A program made the position numbers and the translations under genes. The notes below the pieces were generated by a model. The model was not told the origin of the DNA. It did not search any database and saw nothing but the letters and a program-made list of their open reading frames with translations. From Tamarix chinensis (lineage: Eukaryota > Streptophyta > Magnoliopsida > Caryophyllales > Tamaricaceae), in the NCBI GenBank assembly GCA_030549775.1, contig CM060180.1:82863672-82927671 (forward strand): a stretch of 64,000 nucleotides of DNA, given 5' to 3'. Of the stretch, positions 13,101 through 26,716 are shown in pieces. Numbering within the stretch: position 1 is the stretch's first letter; each line of letters opens with the position of its first letter.

Positions 13101-16100
13101 AATTGTTTTTTTTAAGTTAGGGGGATCACAAAACACTATTAACTTGGATGAAATTAATTAGCTAAATATGAGAAAATAAGTGGATGTTCGGCTCAAACAC
13201 AACCAATTATGGTAGCATGTCCAACTCAAGCCCAACCAACTATGGTGGCACATCAAGCCCAAGGCCAACTAGCTATTTTATTGTTATTTCCAAGTATTAT
13301 GCCACCTAAGAAGCCAAATCAGCCCAAGCCCAAGGCTGATTTTGAAAAAATGAACAAAAAAAAAAGAGTAAAAGAAAAAGGAAGACAAGTGGATGGTGGA
13401 GTAGGCAAGGAAAGTCAGCCAAGTTAACAAATCAGATTATTTTAATTGACTAAGCATGGAAGATGATTGATTAGGTATGGGGGATGATTGAGTGATTTGT
13501 ACTTTGATTTATTACTTACCATTTCAGCATATAAGGGGCTCCATACTGTCGTATGGCTGTTAAAATACCACACATGGGCTGACCTCATTTTTGTTCTCAT
13601 TTAACTAGTAATTAGCTTGTATTAGATAACTAGATAGCAAAGAATAGTTGGAATGTAGCTAAGTAGGTAAGGGGGAAGGATATATTTTTTGTAACCATGG
13701 CTGCCACCTCAACATAATACAACACACTACCCCCCTTGAATTACAAATCAGATTTTCGAGCTCCCTATGTCCCCCTCTATAAAGTTGAGTGAAAACTTTG
13801 TTTCGAGTGAAAAATCTCTCAATTTTTATCTCAAGCGTTGAAACTTTGAGTGGTAGTTGTGAGTATTTGATCTTTGGCTATCTCAGATAAAATATTATCA
13901 TACTTCTCATCTCTTTTCTCCATTTTAACTTTCAGTGGTCAATTATTCCATAAGCCACCATTTTCCATTAAGCATGTGTCAACTTGTTTAGCATATGCAT
14001 CAATGATGTGTAAGATGATGAGTTGAATTAATCTTACAACAGTTTAATATCGTTTGTTCACTTGCTGATCTTGATGTTGCTTGCACGAATTGGAATAATG
14101 AAAATGGCCGTGGAAAAATCTCACAAAATGATGATTCCAAAGGATCTTAATAAGGTAACACACAAAGTAATACCCACTCAACCTCATATAGATGGTTGAG
14201 TAGCACTCACAAAGAGAGAACAAACTTTTAGAAGTTTGAAATTTTATTCAATATTCAAGTTATGTTACAATGGCCGGTTATGAGGACTTTATTTAGGACT
14301 CATAATAAGTTTGTTACAACTAATTCCTAACTAACAACTAATCTAGCTGTTACTAATATGAACATTGGTAACAACTCTCCTAGCTATTGGGCTTGAGTTT
14401 GTTACTTACTAAGTTGATTTAGTTGCAACCAACCCCCACATGTGGCTAGTTTGTAGTGTACCTAGTTATAGTTAGTTGCACTAACCTTAGCCCGCCCATA
14501 TGCCTTATATAATGGGCATATGACAATTTTACAAGACAAAATAAATGAATTGTACATGAAATAACAAAGCTAACATAAACCTTAATTTACATAAGATGAT
14601 AATTAGGTCTTGAGATCTAGCTTTGTCTTCCACATCCGTAATTGCTTTTTTTGTCTTGCCATGCTTTGTAATACTTAAATCTTCATGTGAATTCATGTTC
14701 CTGCTCTTCTTGCGAACATGTTACAATCTTGCAAGAATTGCTCAAGAAAATATTCAATTCTTTAGGATTTTGAGAAAGTCTTTTAAGAACTTCAATAATG
14801 ATTGGTTCTATTTCCAAGATTGCTGATTCTTGAACTTGTTGAGGGTTATTAGGGTTGTTAGATGCTGCTGCATCAGAGGAATTGTTGTTTTTTAGATGGA
14901 TGAGTGGGTTGAAGGGTTGGAGAAGAAACTTATGTGTTTGAGGAGGTGGCAGTAATGTGGGCGAGGAAGAGGGGGTGAAGGAATGTGATTGAAATATGGG
15001 AGTCTCACATAGTTTTTTTGAAGTTGTTAAGTATAACTTACTTTCCAACTTTAGCAAGTATTTAACATTGGGGATTGGTTTTGGCCCAATGTATATTTAT
15101 ATATATTTTTCCAAATATTAGCACCCACACTTTTCAATATAAATAATCTGTTCTAGTAATATTTTTATATTTTTGGCCTGGCTTATGAGTGTTAGGATAT
15201 TTTTTTTATTGACTAAACAAATATATATCGGAATGTATATACATGAAATCTCAATTTAGTGTATATGTTATTTTTTTCTAGGTGTTTCCTAACGTCGCAG
15301 TTCATAGATTTTGCAAATTATTGTTTCCTGGTTTCACAAATTTTTTTAATGTAAGAAATTGCTTTACATGTAGTCCCAATTGTATATTTTATTTATTTAC
15401 TTTTGTATTTATATATTTCCATTTTATCTGAGTTTTTTGTGTCTGGGTTTTAAGGATATAAAAAATTGTTGTAAATGAAAGCTCAATTTAGAATTTTTAT
15501 TTATTTACCTTTGTATTATCACACTTCCATTTTGTCTGACTTTTCTGTATCCCCATCTCTATTTCCATGCAACCTTGTTGATTTTTAGTCAAACAAGTCA
15601 TTTACCTTGGTCTAGAGGTAGAGCTTGTTCATCAAGAATTGATGTTTCTATGAGAAAGCAAGGAAAAGTTCAAATTGTTGACTTCATAAGCCAAAACTGA
15701 TGTAGTTAATTTTGTAGTATTAATTAATGATGCTCCTTTGTGTGCTCTGTGGGAACAAAATGTTTCACATACTGATAGAACAAGATTTAGATGTTCAGGG
15801 CAGTAGAAAATGGTTCTGCTGAGTTTGCTTATTTTGTAGGGCTAGCTGATTGGGTGACTTGGTTGAAAGAGTATCCTCATTGGTTGTGATAGAGGCATGC
15901 CGAGACCAGATTACTGTCCTAGTTGGACAAACTTCCTAAATTATGCATTTTTGTGGTGCTAGATCATAATTTTGTACCTTGAGAAGTTCACATGCATGTG
16001 CATTTGGTTGAGGTGGTTATATGGCAACACATGGGGAATGTATCATCCTTGCCTAAGGCAGCAGACTCATGACTCGTTGTAAAATATTTAGGATGTTAAA

Positions 16101-19100
16101 GTATTTAAAGAATGAGGACTAATGACTCGTTGTAATCTATTTAGGATATTAAAGTATTCAAAGAATGAGGCTATAGGCTTTGAGGCCTAATTGGGTGCTT
16201 CCTGTTCGGACTAAATAGAAGGTCCACTTAATGGTGATGTTTAGGAAGGTTTTGTTCTGTTGAGCAAGTGACAAGTTTCTGCAGCGTATGTATAACCGGA
16301 TTTCATGTAAAATCCCTTTGAAGCAGAAGTTGGGTGAACTTTTTTGGCTACGTGAAGGAACTGAAACTATGTTTTTGTCTTCCCAGTGCTCAGTAGAACT
16401 ATGGTGGACTGAAAATATTTTTATATTCTATGAAGTAAACATATAACCTGTGAGGGAAATGATATAGTTGATGTGATCATGGACTCTAGGCTTTTACAAA
16501 CAGCCTTCTGGATTTATCTAAAATCGAAAATTCACCCTAGAAAAACATCAGCAATCTAGTTGAATCATGAAAAATCTTTCAATGAATTTCATTGAATTTG
16601 GTATCCTATTTCTGGATTTTTAACAATGGTCACTGATATAAATGCCAGAATGTAGTTTTACTATTCTAGAGCACTAGCTGTAAACCTGAACACTCTCTCT
16701 CTCTCTCTGTGTTGAATATTGAAATGTATTCCACATCCCTCGTCCCAGATAGATTTTTTCCTGATGAAAGATGAAAGATACATAACGGAGGTTTCTGCAT
16801 TTATCTTTTTGTGATTTTCACAGGCAGCTGTGGCTACGGCAATGTCCTTGGGCCTTGAAAGGTTGCTGTCTGCAAAATCATGTATTTTCTTCTATCAACT
16901 CACCCCCCCCCCAAAAAAAAACCAAAAACCAAATTAATTTCCTGCTAGTTTATGTCCCTTTTTCTTCTTTCCTTTTGTTCTTGGCCCTGCATGGTGGTGC
17001 TGGTGGTGGGAGCTGACTTTTAAAAAAATAAAAATGAAGTGAAACAAATTTTTTTTATTCATCATTTTCATTGCCATTAAATACAGGGGCTTCTCGGACT
17101 CTATATTTGGTTTGACTGTAGTTTATGCATCCCTCATCATGTATGATGCTCAGGTACATATCTATACTTGTATTCTTTTTTTGGTTTATTACATTTTGGC
17201 GTTGTACCTGTGTTCATCATGGTCCAAAATCCTTCTTCCTTACTGAAGCATGAACTGGACTTAACTCTTGGCCTCTAGTCTCTGAGCAAAGTGCAGCAGA
17301 TAAGCTGACACTGCCTGTTCAAAGAAATTTAAAAATTGGGGAAATCATGATTTCAACTATGGTTGAGTTAGAATGAAGAACTTCTAGAGTGATTCACTTT
17401 AAAAGGGAATTTTTAAAATATTATAGTGTGAAATCTTTCTGTATATATATAGAATTTCTATAAAAAATAATTTGTCGCCCCATCAACTTCCGTACTATTT
17501 TAAAGTTCCAAGAAATAGGTGGAATTTTGAAAGTTTCTTGGATAGTGTATTCTCAATTATAAAAACAGAAAATCTCTATCCTTCCACCATTTGTTACTAA
17601 TGCCTTTTTCTTTTTTTTTTCTTTAGCTTTTACTTTTTATTTTTCTTTGTCAACCATGTTTAGACTTATTTTCTCTCCATCTGTTATTATTTATAATTTA
17701 CTATTCTTTAATAATGGATAAAGAATATTGAATAAATATTGATTAGTTGAAAATAAATATTTAATGAATGTGGTAGTATTATTTTTTGTAAAAAAAGGTA
17801 ATAACTAGATTTTAATTATGAGTACATGATAGACATTTGAAAAATTATTTAATAACTAGGAATTAGCTTGACTTTAACTAAAATACTCATGATTTTCTAA
17901 GAACAAACAATAACTTATTAATAAATATTATGTAAAAATAATAGTGTTATCACTTTGTTGAAATGTATAATAATTATTTAGTATTAACAGTGGTTTGAAA
18001 ATAATATTTCTAAATGAAATATTGATAATAGTTTGGAATATAATGTAATAATTTGGAATGTTAGGTAATGTTATTCAACAATATAATGTGTCTGCTTTGA
18101 TTATTTATATAATAATTCGGTTAATAATAACATTTGCAAATTCAACAATATACTAATTAATGACTTATTAAATATAAAAATCTTGTTATTTTCTATACAT
18201 ATTATGTTATTTATAAAATTATTGTTGTTAGACAATTAGTGGTTCCAATAATATTAATAATATCTCATGTAATGAATTATTAATCTTAGTAATTTATAAT
18301 TATGACATAATTACATCTCGTTCTCAGCAAATAATTTTTTTTAGCAATTTTATATTTATTTAGTGGTTTACTTTCTTATTTTTATCAAATAATTACTTAT
18401 CTGTTTGTTATTATTTAAATATTACCCGAGTCAACAACTTAATCCTACTCTATGCAATTGATATTTATTTTCAATTGATCAAGAAGTTTCAAAGACTAAT
18501 TATTCATTTTATGAAAATAATACCATTTCATGGATTAGCTATTTTTTAATAGAAAATATAATCTACTTTAACAAAATATTAGCATTTATTTGATGGCTTA
18601 CTATTTTTGAACTAATTTACCATTAAATAATAATAATAATAATAATATGCCTAGAAAAATATTATTTTTACTTAGTTTATTTGACTCCATTAGTCTTATG
18701 TGAAGGGAAGTAGAGCTTAAGATTAAAAATTAAGTTTATAGGATAAAATGATTTTTTAAAATAAAAATGTTGTAGAATGGCAAAATTAATATTAGCTTCG
18801 TTTCACAATATAGGTCACTTTTAGTCTGGAGACACTGATTAAGAAATACTCTTTCCAATTTAAAATAAAAGATGTTTAGGGTTTGTTTTTTAAATATAAA
18901 TGATGTTCTACAATTTCAAGGTAAAGTCTTATTTTCTTTTCCTAATTTACCCTAACATTCATTAGCTTTATCAAAGTGAAGAAATTGATTAGGTATTAAT
19001 TAAGAGACATTAATTAGGAATATGTTTGTTTCTTTCACTAATTTCTTATATTGTGTGCATAACTCCACAACATCTTTTATTTTTGAATAAGAGAAGGAAT

Positions 19101-22100
19101 AAATTTACCCTCATATATTTTGGCAACTTGATGAATGAAAGAATAGAGGATATAGTAGAAAATGTAACATTTGATTTGTATGAGTTTTCGTAGTATGATA
19201 TATATTTGGCAATAAGTTTTGGAAGAAAAGTTGAATTATGCTATGAAATGTCGGGAGTATTATTTTAGTAGATCTTGATGAGTATATAACTCAGATTATC
19301 TTAAATTTACAAGCTTGATATGCTAGCTCATTTAGGGATAATTGAAAAATGTTTATTTGTTATTTGGAACAACCCCAGATTGCTTATTTTGTTGATAACA
19401 TTTAACTCTGCTAATGTTTGACATAATTTGGAAAGTAAAAGTGTGACGTTCAATGAGATATCAACAATTTATCTTAAAAATCCACCGCTCATCATTCCAT
19501 TTAATCTCTGATAACTAAAATGAAAGTAATTGTATCATTGATATCCTTTCCAGCTGGTCAATCACCCGAGTAGCAATAATTAAGCTTATGATATGAGTTA
19601 CATCTAAAGCTTGAATTTTTAAACAATTATAAACAATTCATGATGAGTTTCGAAAATCCCCTTTCGATTATTTGATCAAAAATATCCAAACAAGAGCAAT
19701 CACTAAGCTTATGATATGAGTTGCATCTCAAAGTTGAGCTATAACAATTAAAAATAAATCATGATGTGAGTTCCAAGAATCCCTTTTGAGATTCTTCTCG
19801 CGAAAATGTCTAAAAGTGAAATTTTGTAAATTCTTTATTCAAATTTCTTTTGCATAGTTATCAAATAAGAAATTTAGTGATTCACTCCATAATCCCTTTG
19901 CTTTAGAAATTCCTTCATTTTTAAAGTTTCATAGACAAACAAAGCCTAAAGGTTTCATCGGTATTACGTGTTGGGTGCATTAATGAGTCCGATAGTCCCA
20001 TGGTAAAGTTAACATTAACTGAAGTAACATGTCGGCGTTCTAGTAAATTTGCCGATATGTTGATGATAGCACAACTTATCAAAATGGAAACAAATAGAAC
20101 AAAAGTTTACCAGCAGTTGAATGCGTATTAGGAAATAAAATGTGTTGCAATTCTCTATATTCTTTTACAAAATAATATGTTGATTTGATTTACCCTTGCT
20201 TGAATGGAAATTTGATGAGCCTGTTGAAGCCTCATAATTGAATTCAATATTCTTTCGGTATATTATGCATACAAGTTTGTGTTTGGGTGTGTCTAGAACA
20301 AGTTGAGATTTGATGGTTTATTTGATACTCACTTCTTAGGAGCTGATTTCTGCTTTTGAATTAATTACACTTGGGTACGGTATAGGCCCAGTTTATGGAT
20401 CTAGCGATGGGCGGTGAAGTAAATGATCAGAAGGTGGAAATGTAGTTGAACTAGGTTCCTTGTGAAAACCTATGATGGCTTACAAGGAGGGCAATGGAGG
20501 TCGGTGATTGCTTACGTCTACAAGATGGAAGAGATGGCGAGGATCAGAGAGATATGGAGAATTTAGGGTGGCTAGGGAATTAACTTATTAAAAGCTTTAA
20601 ATTATTTTATTCAATGACTAGAGGGCCCTATATAAAGGCTTGCAAACCTAAGGTTACTTACAAACTAGGATTATCGTAAAATAACATATCCTATGGTAAC
20701 CCAAACCATAATAAATTAATAATTGTTGTAGCATAAATTAGAACCATGAATATGAGAAGAGATGATTTCATTAGCTTTGACTTGGATGAGTATTTGAGCA
20801 ATTATGATGGTGGGTTGGGAGAGATGAGAGAGGACAGAGGAGAAAGGCGATTTTATGAGGATTCACAAGCGCATTCTTTGCGATTCTATCCAAATTATGA
20901 TGGCTTGGATCTTACTTGGATTGGATAAAACTCATCCTTTTGTTATATGACCTTGGTTGGTGACTTGGTCATTTTGATCACAATTTTGAGATGGGTGATG
21001 TGCTAAACCCATGCCTGATTGTATGAAGATATTGTTGAAGAAGATGGGTGCAAATTTGAATTTGCATATGAGGCTGGAAAACCTCACTTGTTTGAGCTTG
21101 AAAGTAAAAATAACATTTGTATGGGCGAATTGCATTATTAGATGCTTAAATTTACTCTTGTATGTTCGGAAGGCCGTGACCTTACTATCTTGTTCAAATC
21201 TAATGGTCTCGTGACCATATTCTAACACCCCTGTTTTCTAAAGCCTGAACAATTGAGAAGCTTCTATTTGCGGAAGCTTAAAACTAAAGTTGCGGTGTTA
21301 CTACCATACCTAGTATTGAATAAGGTTTGATCATCAAGTAACCCATGCTAGATGTAAGGTTGTGAATCCCAAACCAAACTTTCTAGCAATGAAATGAATT
21401 AAAATGTGAACACGATGGAAAGTGATGAAGTATTTTACATTAAAAGTTTCTATATTTGGTATATGTTGATATGCAAGAACCTAAGTACAAAAGAGTGAGC
21501 AAACTGCTGGATAATCCAAATTAACTCTCAAACGCACCGTATATATCACATTAATATTGGTCATAACCATGACCTACTCGCAAGAGTTTGTTTGGACTGA
21601 TGTGTGACACACTAGCTTAATATCAATATTGGGTCAATTATTAAGTAAAATCAAACTTATTCATAAATGACATACGGTATAACATGATATCATGGGACAT
21701 ACTCTAAGATGTGCATATAATATGACATGAATTACAATAGGGGACACAATCACAATATAAGATATGATTTAACCTAAGCCTAATGAATCATGGCATTTGA
21801 CACAAAACAAGGATCACAAATGAGACATGGAAATATGAAACATAGCATGGCATTGATCAAAAGATTCAAAACTTTATCGAAGAAAGTTCAAAATAAGACT
21901 TTGTTATTGTAGTAGCAGAAGAGACAAAAGAAGGAAAGAAAGTGATCCTTTTTTTTTTAATTGCACGGAATAATGAAGACTTAGATGTGTTATATATAGC
22001 ACTTACAAATAAACAAATAACTCCTAAATATACTGAAACTGAAAACTAGAAGTGGGGAATCATGCTCCATGATCTAAACAACATAACTAAGCACTGGGTT

Positions 22101-25100
22101 GACTAACTGATCAACTAAGCTAATCTTTAGAAAATAAACTGAAACTTAAGAAGTGGTTTGACCCACTACTTTGAAGCACTGCTATCAACACACCCCCTTG
22201 CTTCAAAGCTTGTAACACCCATGAGCAATATGAATTTTTCATGCTTCGCAAAGGACAACGACTTAGTAAGCACATCAGTGACTTGATCATTTGTACCACA
22301 GAACTTCAGTTCGATTGTACCTTTAGCAACAAGGTTTCGGATGAAGTGGAATCGAATGTCAATATGCTTAGTTCTACTATGAAAAGCTGGGTTTTTGGTC
22401 ATAGCAATCGTTGCCTTGTTGTCACAGCAAATTACTGTTGCACCCACTTGATATAGCATAAAATCAACTACCAAACGACGCAACCACACGGCTTTACAAG
22501 CTGCTGCAGTTGCAGCCACATACTCTGTTTCTGAGGATGAAAGAGCGACAATATCCTGCTTCTTCGAGCTCCAGGAAATAGCACCAGAACCTAGAGAAAA
22601 AACATACCCAGAGGTGCTCTTTCTGTCATCCAACGAGTCTGCCCAGTCACTGTCGGTAAAGCCAGCCAATTTGAAGTTCGATACTTTTGAGTACCAAATA
22701 CCGAAACCTGCAGTTCCAACTATGTAACAAAGGACCCTCTTCGCTACTCCAAGATGATGAATAGATGGGCAATGTATGAACCGAGAAATAACACTAATAA
22801 CATATGCTATATCCGGTCGGGTATGAGATAAGTAGTTTAGACCACCAACAATTCTCCGGAAATATCTTGCATTTGCTTGGTCAGTACCATCAACAGCAAT
22901 AAGTGTCTCATTAGCATTCATAGGAGTCGAAGCTGACTTACAATTAATCATATTAAACCTCTGCAGTAGGTTAGAAGCATACTTTTGTTGAGAAACAAGG
23001 ATCCCATCAGGACCTTGCTTCACTTCTAGACCAAGGAAATAATGCAATAAACCAAGGTCAGACATCTCGAATTTGTTCAACATGCAGGCTTTAAACTCAT
23101 CAACCAGAGAATCACAAGATCCCATGTAAATGATATTATGAACATAAAGGCACACCACTAAGAAATCAGTGTTACCTCTCTTCTTGACATAAAGCGTTGG
23201 CTCACATTCGCTCCTTTTGAAACCATTCTCTAGAAAATACCCATCAATCTTGCTGTACCAAGCTCGTGGAGCTTGCTTGAGACCGTACAAGGCCTTTTTC
23301 AGCTTGTATACTTTGCTGCCGTTACCATTCATGTATCCCTCAGGCTGAGATACGTACACTTCCGCTTGGAGATCACCATTTAAGAAGGTGACTTCACATC
23401 AAACTGGAACACCGGTAACTCCAACTGTGCAGCTATACAGAGAAAAGTTCTCACCGTTTCAAAGCGAGCTACAGGAGAAATAGTCTCCTCAAAATCTACA
23501 CCTTCCTGCTGCAAGTACCCTTTGGCCACCAAACGAGCCTTGTACTTCTGAACAGATCCATCAGCATTGTATTTGGTTCGATACACCCATTTCAAGCCAA
23601 TAGCATTCTTCCCTTCCGGAAGATCTACAAGCTCCCAGGTTTTGTTCCTCTCTATGGCTGACATCTCCACATCCATGGCCTCACGCCAAGCCTCACTTTC
23701 AGTAGCTTCTTCATAATAAGTGGGATCGGAGGAATATAGGGCAAAGTTACAGTTTTTGTAAATTTCGAACAAGGTTCAAAATTTCTTTGGAGTGTGATCA
23801 TATGTGGAGCTAGGTGGGTTTTTTGGACTTTGTGAAGAGGTTTGAGATGGTGTATTTGGTCTTTAAGAAGAGGTCTAAGAGTTCGGAGGGGTTTTGGGAC
23901 TTTAGTTTGGAGTTGTGTTTATGGTTGGGCTTGTGTTTGAAGGTGATTGGCTTGCTGGTTGGGTGAAGTCAACACCTATGTCCTCTGGTAGAGGTGCTTC
24001 CAGTGGCCTTGCTTCTTCAACATCATCATCACTCCACACCCAAGCTTCTTCCTCGTTGAACTTAACATCTCGGCTGATAATAATTTTCTGGGTAACAGGG
24101 TTATATAGCTTGTACGCCTTAGATTGAGTGCTATAGCCAACAAAGATGCACTTTTCAGATTTCTTATCAAGTTTAGTGCGACTTGAAGATGTGTCTAAGG
24201 CATAAGGTACACAACCAAACACTCTCAAATGGCTTACTCCTGGCCTGTGATTATGCCAAGCTTGGTACGGAGTTTGATTCATAACAACTCTTGTTGGCGA
24301 AAGATTGAGCAAATAAACTGCAGTAGCCACAGCTTCTGCCCAGAACAGTTTTGGAAGCCGCTTTGCAGTTAACATGCTCCTGGCCATCTCAACGACCGTT
24401 CTATTCTTCCGCTCCGCTACTCCATTTTGTTGTGGTGTGCACGGGGCTATGAGTTCCCTGCGAATGCCATGCTCATCACAGAAAAGGTTAAATTCATTAG
24501 AGGTAAACTCACCACCTCTATCAGAATGGAGAACCTTGATACGGTACCCACTCTGATTTTCAACAAGGGCTTTGAACTTCTTGAAACAATCAAAAGATTC
24601 AGATTTTTTCTTCAGAAAGTACACCTAGCTTATCCGGATATAATCATCTGTAAACATCAGAAAATACTTGCTACCACCACAAGACTCAACACTCATTGGC
24701 CTGCAAACATCAACATGAACCAATCCAAGACAATTAGAAGCCCTCCAAGACTTATTTACGGGAAATGAATTTCTACTATGTTTCCCATAAACACACCCTT
24801 CACAGAATTCAAGAGCACAAATACAAGGCAGCCCAAGCACCATATTTTGCTTATTCAACAGTTTCAGCCCTTTCTCGTTCAAATGACCATAACGCAAATG
24901 CCACAATTTTTCTTTGCTTGACCTCTTAACAACTAATGCATTGTTCACCACATTTGACACTTCAAGAGGAAACATATTGTTTTCGGTTATTTGAACATTA
25001 GCTATGATTAGCTATGGTACCCTTGCCTGCAACCTCAATCTTCTTGTCATCTCCAAGACGGACATCACTCTGTTGAGACTCATCAAGATCAGTGAACAAA

Positions 25101-26679
25101 GACTTCACACCACACATATGGTTCGAGCACCCGTTATCCACAAACCACACATCAGTAGTAACACTACCCACATAAGAATGTACCATAAAATGCTTATTAT
25201 CCTCCTCGACTTTCTCTATATAGTTTGCATGATTCTGATTTTTTTGCTCCCTCTGCTTGGACCAACAATCTGCTTCCTTGTGCTCGTACTTTTTGCAATA
25301 ACGACACTCTCCTGCAAATTGACTATGTCCTCTGCCTCCTCCACGACTTGCTTATTATCCTTTCTAGGTTGTTCACACCAAGCTTGAGGGGATACAAGAC
25401 ACAACAGTCCATGGAAAAACACGACCAATCACACCACGATATAAACCACAACTAATCAAAATGAAATCGTGATATAGGAGGTCCAAAGATGTTAATTGAG
25501 TAGATATTGAGCCTTACTTGGCACACAACGTTAACCACTAGTAATCAAATTAAGATAGAACTATCATCACATCTTTAGGGAGGCCAATCCTGGGGAAAGA
25601 CATACACCATTCCCAACTTGAGGTCCTACACTTTAAGAATTGACAGAATTAATGGAGAATAATGGAGGCAGAGGTTGAAGAAGAAGGATAACCCTAATTT
25701 TGAAACTCAAGATGGAGGCTATGAATTAGTGAGTTGATGTGGGAATTGAGTTACTAACATTTATATAAGTGTTAAGAGAGCTAAAAATCGTGCTCAAAAA
25801 TAGAAAAGTTACATTCCTAATGCATCACTGAGTGTATTTTTTATGGTCATTTAATTTGAGTAAATTGAGTAATAAAAAAATCTAGATAGTAACAAAATAG
25901 AAAGAAATTCAAGGTTTGGATTGTGTATCAATGATCAATCTGCAGAAGAAGAGAAGGATTGATTTTCAATCAATTACATTCCATAGAAATAGATTCATTC
26001 AAGGAGGGCTTCAAAAGATGTCAATAGGAAATGAGAGGATTGGTTCAGGAGGAAGAGAAAGATGGATTCATATTCAAAACACATGAGAATTATCTAGGAA
26101 TAGTTAGATTTGCTGTTAAAATATGGGTATACTCGAAAACTCCCAGTTGATGGTGAGTGACCCAATTAACTGTTGCGCCTCAATGCATTTTGGGAGAACC
26201 AGCTAGCTCTTCCTTGGCCATACTCTTCTGCAGACACATTTGGTGTGGCTCTAGAACCCTGTTCAGAGCTATTGACCTCTGACCATCAAATGAAATGTGA
26301 ATAACCCCTCATCTTCTCTTTTAAATTAATAAGGTGGGTAGCAATTTCTTTGCACGTGCCCTCAATTTTTTTTTAACAGTCCTGAGGCCAATCCTGTTTC
26401 AGCGCTTTCCTTTTTATCCTGGTTCTTTATCCAGAGGATATTATGGGTCTTTATAGACTTTTGTCAAGGAAAATCACACGAGCAGTAAATGCAAAGCTCC
26501 ATTGATGTTTACAGTGGTTTTCTGAACTAATTTGTCGTAAAAGGACAAACATTGGTGGTTCTTTGATAGTAAACGTGGAGTTTTTAAGGGCTCTTTATAC
26601 TTCTCAAAGTGTTAGGTGGTTCTTTTGAACTTGTAAAATATATTGGGTAGTTTTTTATTTTTATTTTATTTTTTTATTG

Positions 26680-26716
<37 letters not shown>

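Larger units (their letters stand above)
21902..25385 (-). mobile_element. Ty1/Copia element, 5'-truncated and inactivated
   Basis: Within intron 4 of the DUF212 gene and antisense to it. Reading from 25,385 down: zinc knuckle, protease, GAG-pre-integrase, integrase, reverse transcriptase, RNase H, polypurine tract and a 289 bp 3' LTR. The 5' LTR and most of gag are absent, so no target duplication can be read. Lesions include an internal deletion after the protease, an in-frame TAG in integrase, a one-base deletion in RT and a mutated RT active site. The order protease-integrase-RT-RNase H defines Copia rather than Gypsy. Confidence 0.92.

Noticed and set aside
22241..24768. Plus-strand frames within 22-25 kb
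   Set aside because: Shadows of the minus-strand Copia polyprotein, which matches conserved integrase, RT and RNase H motifs.
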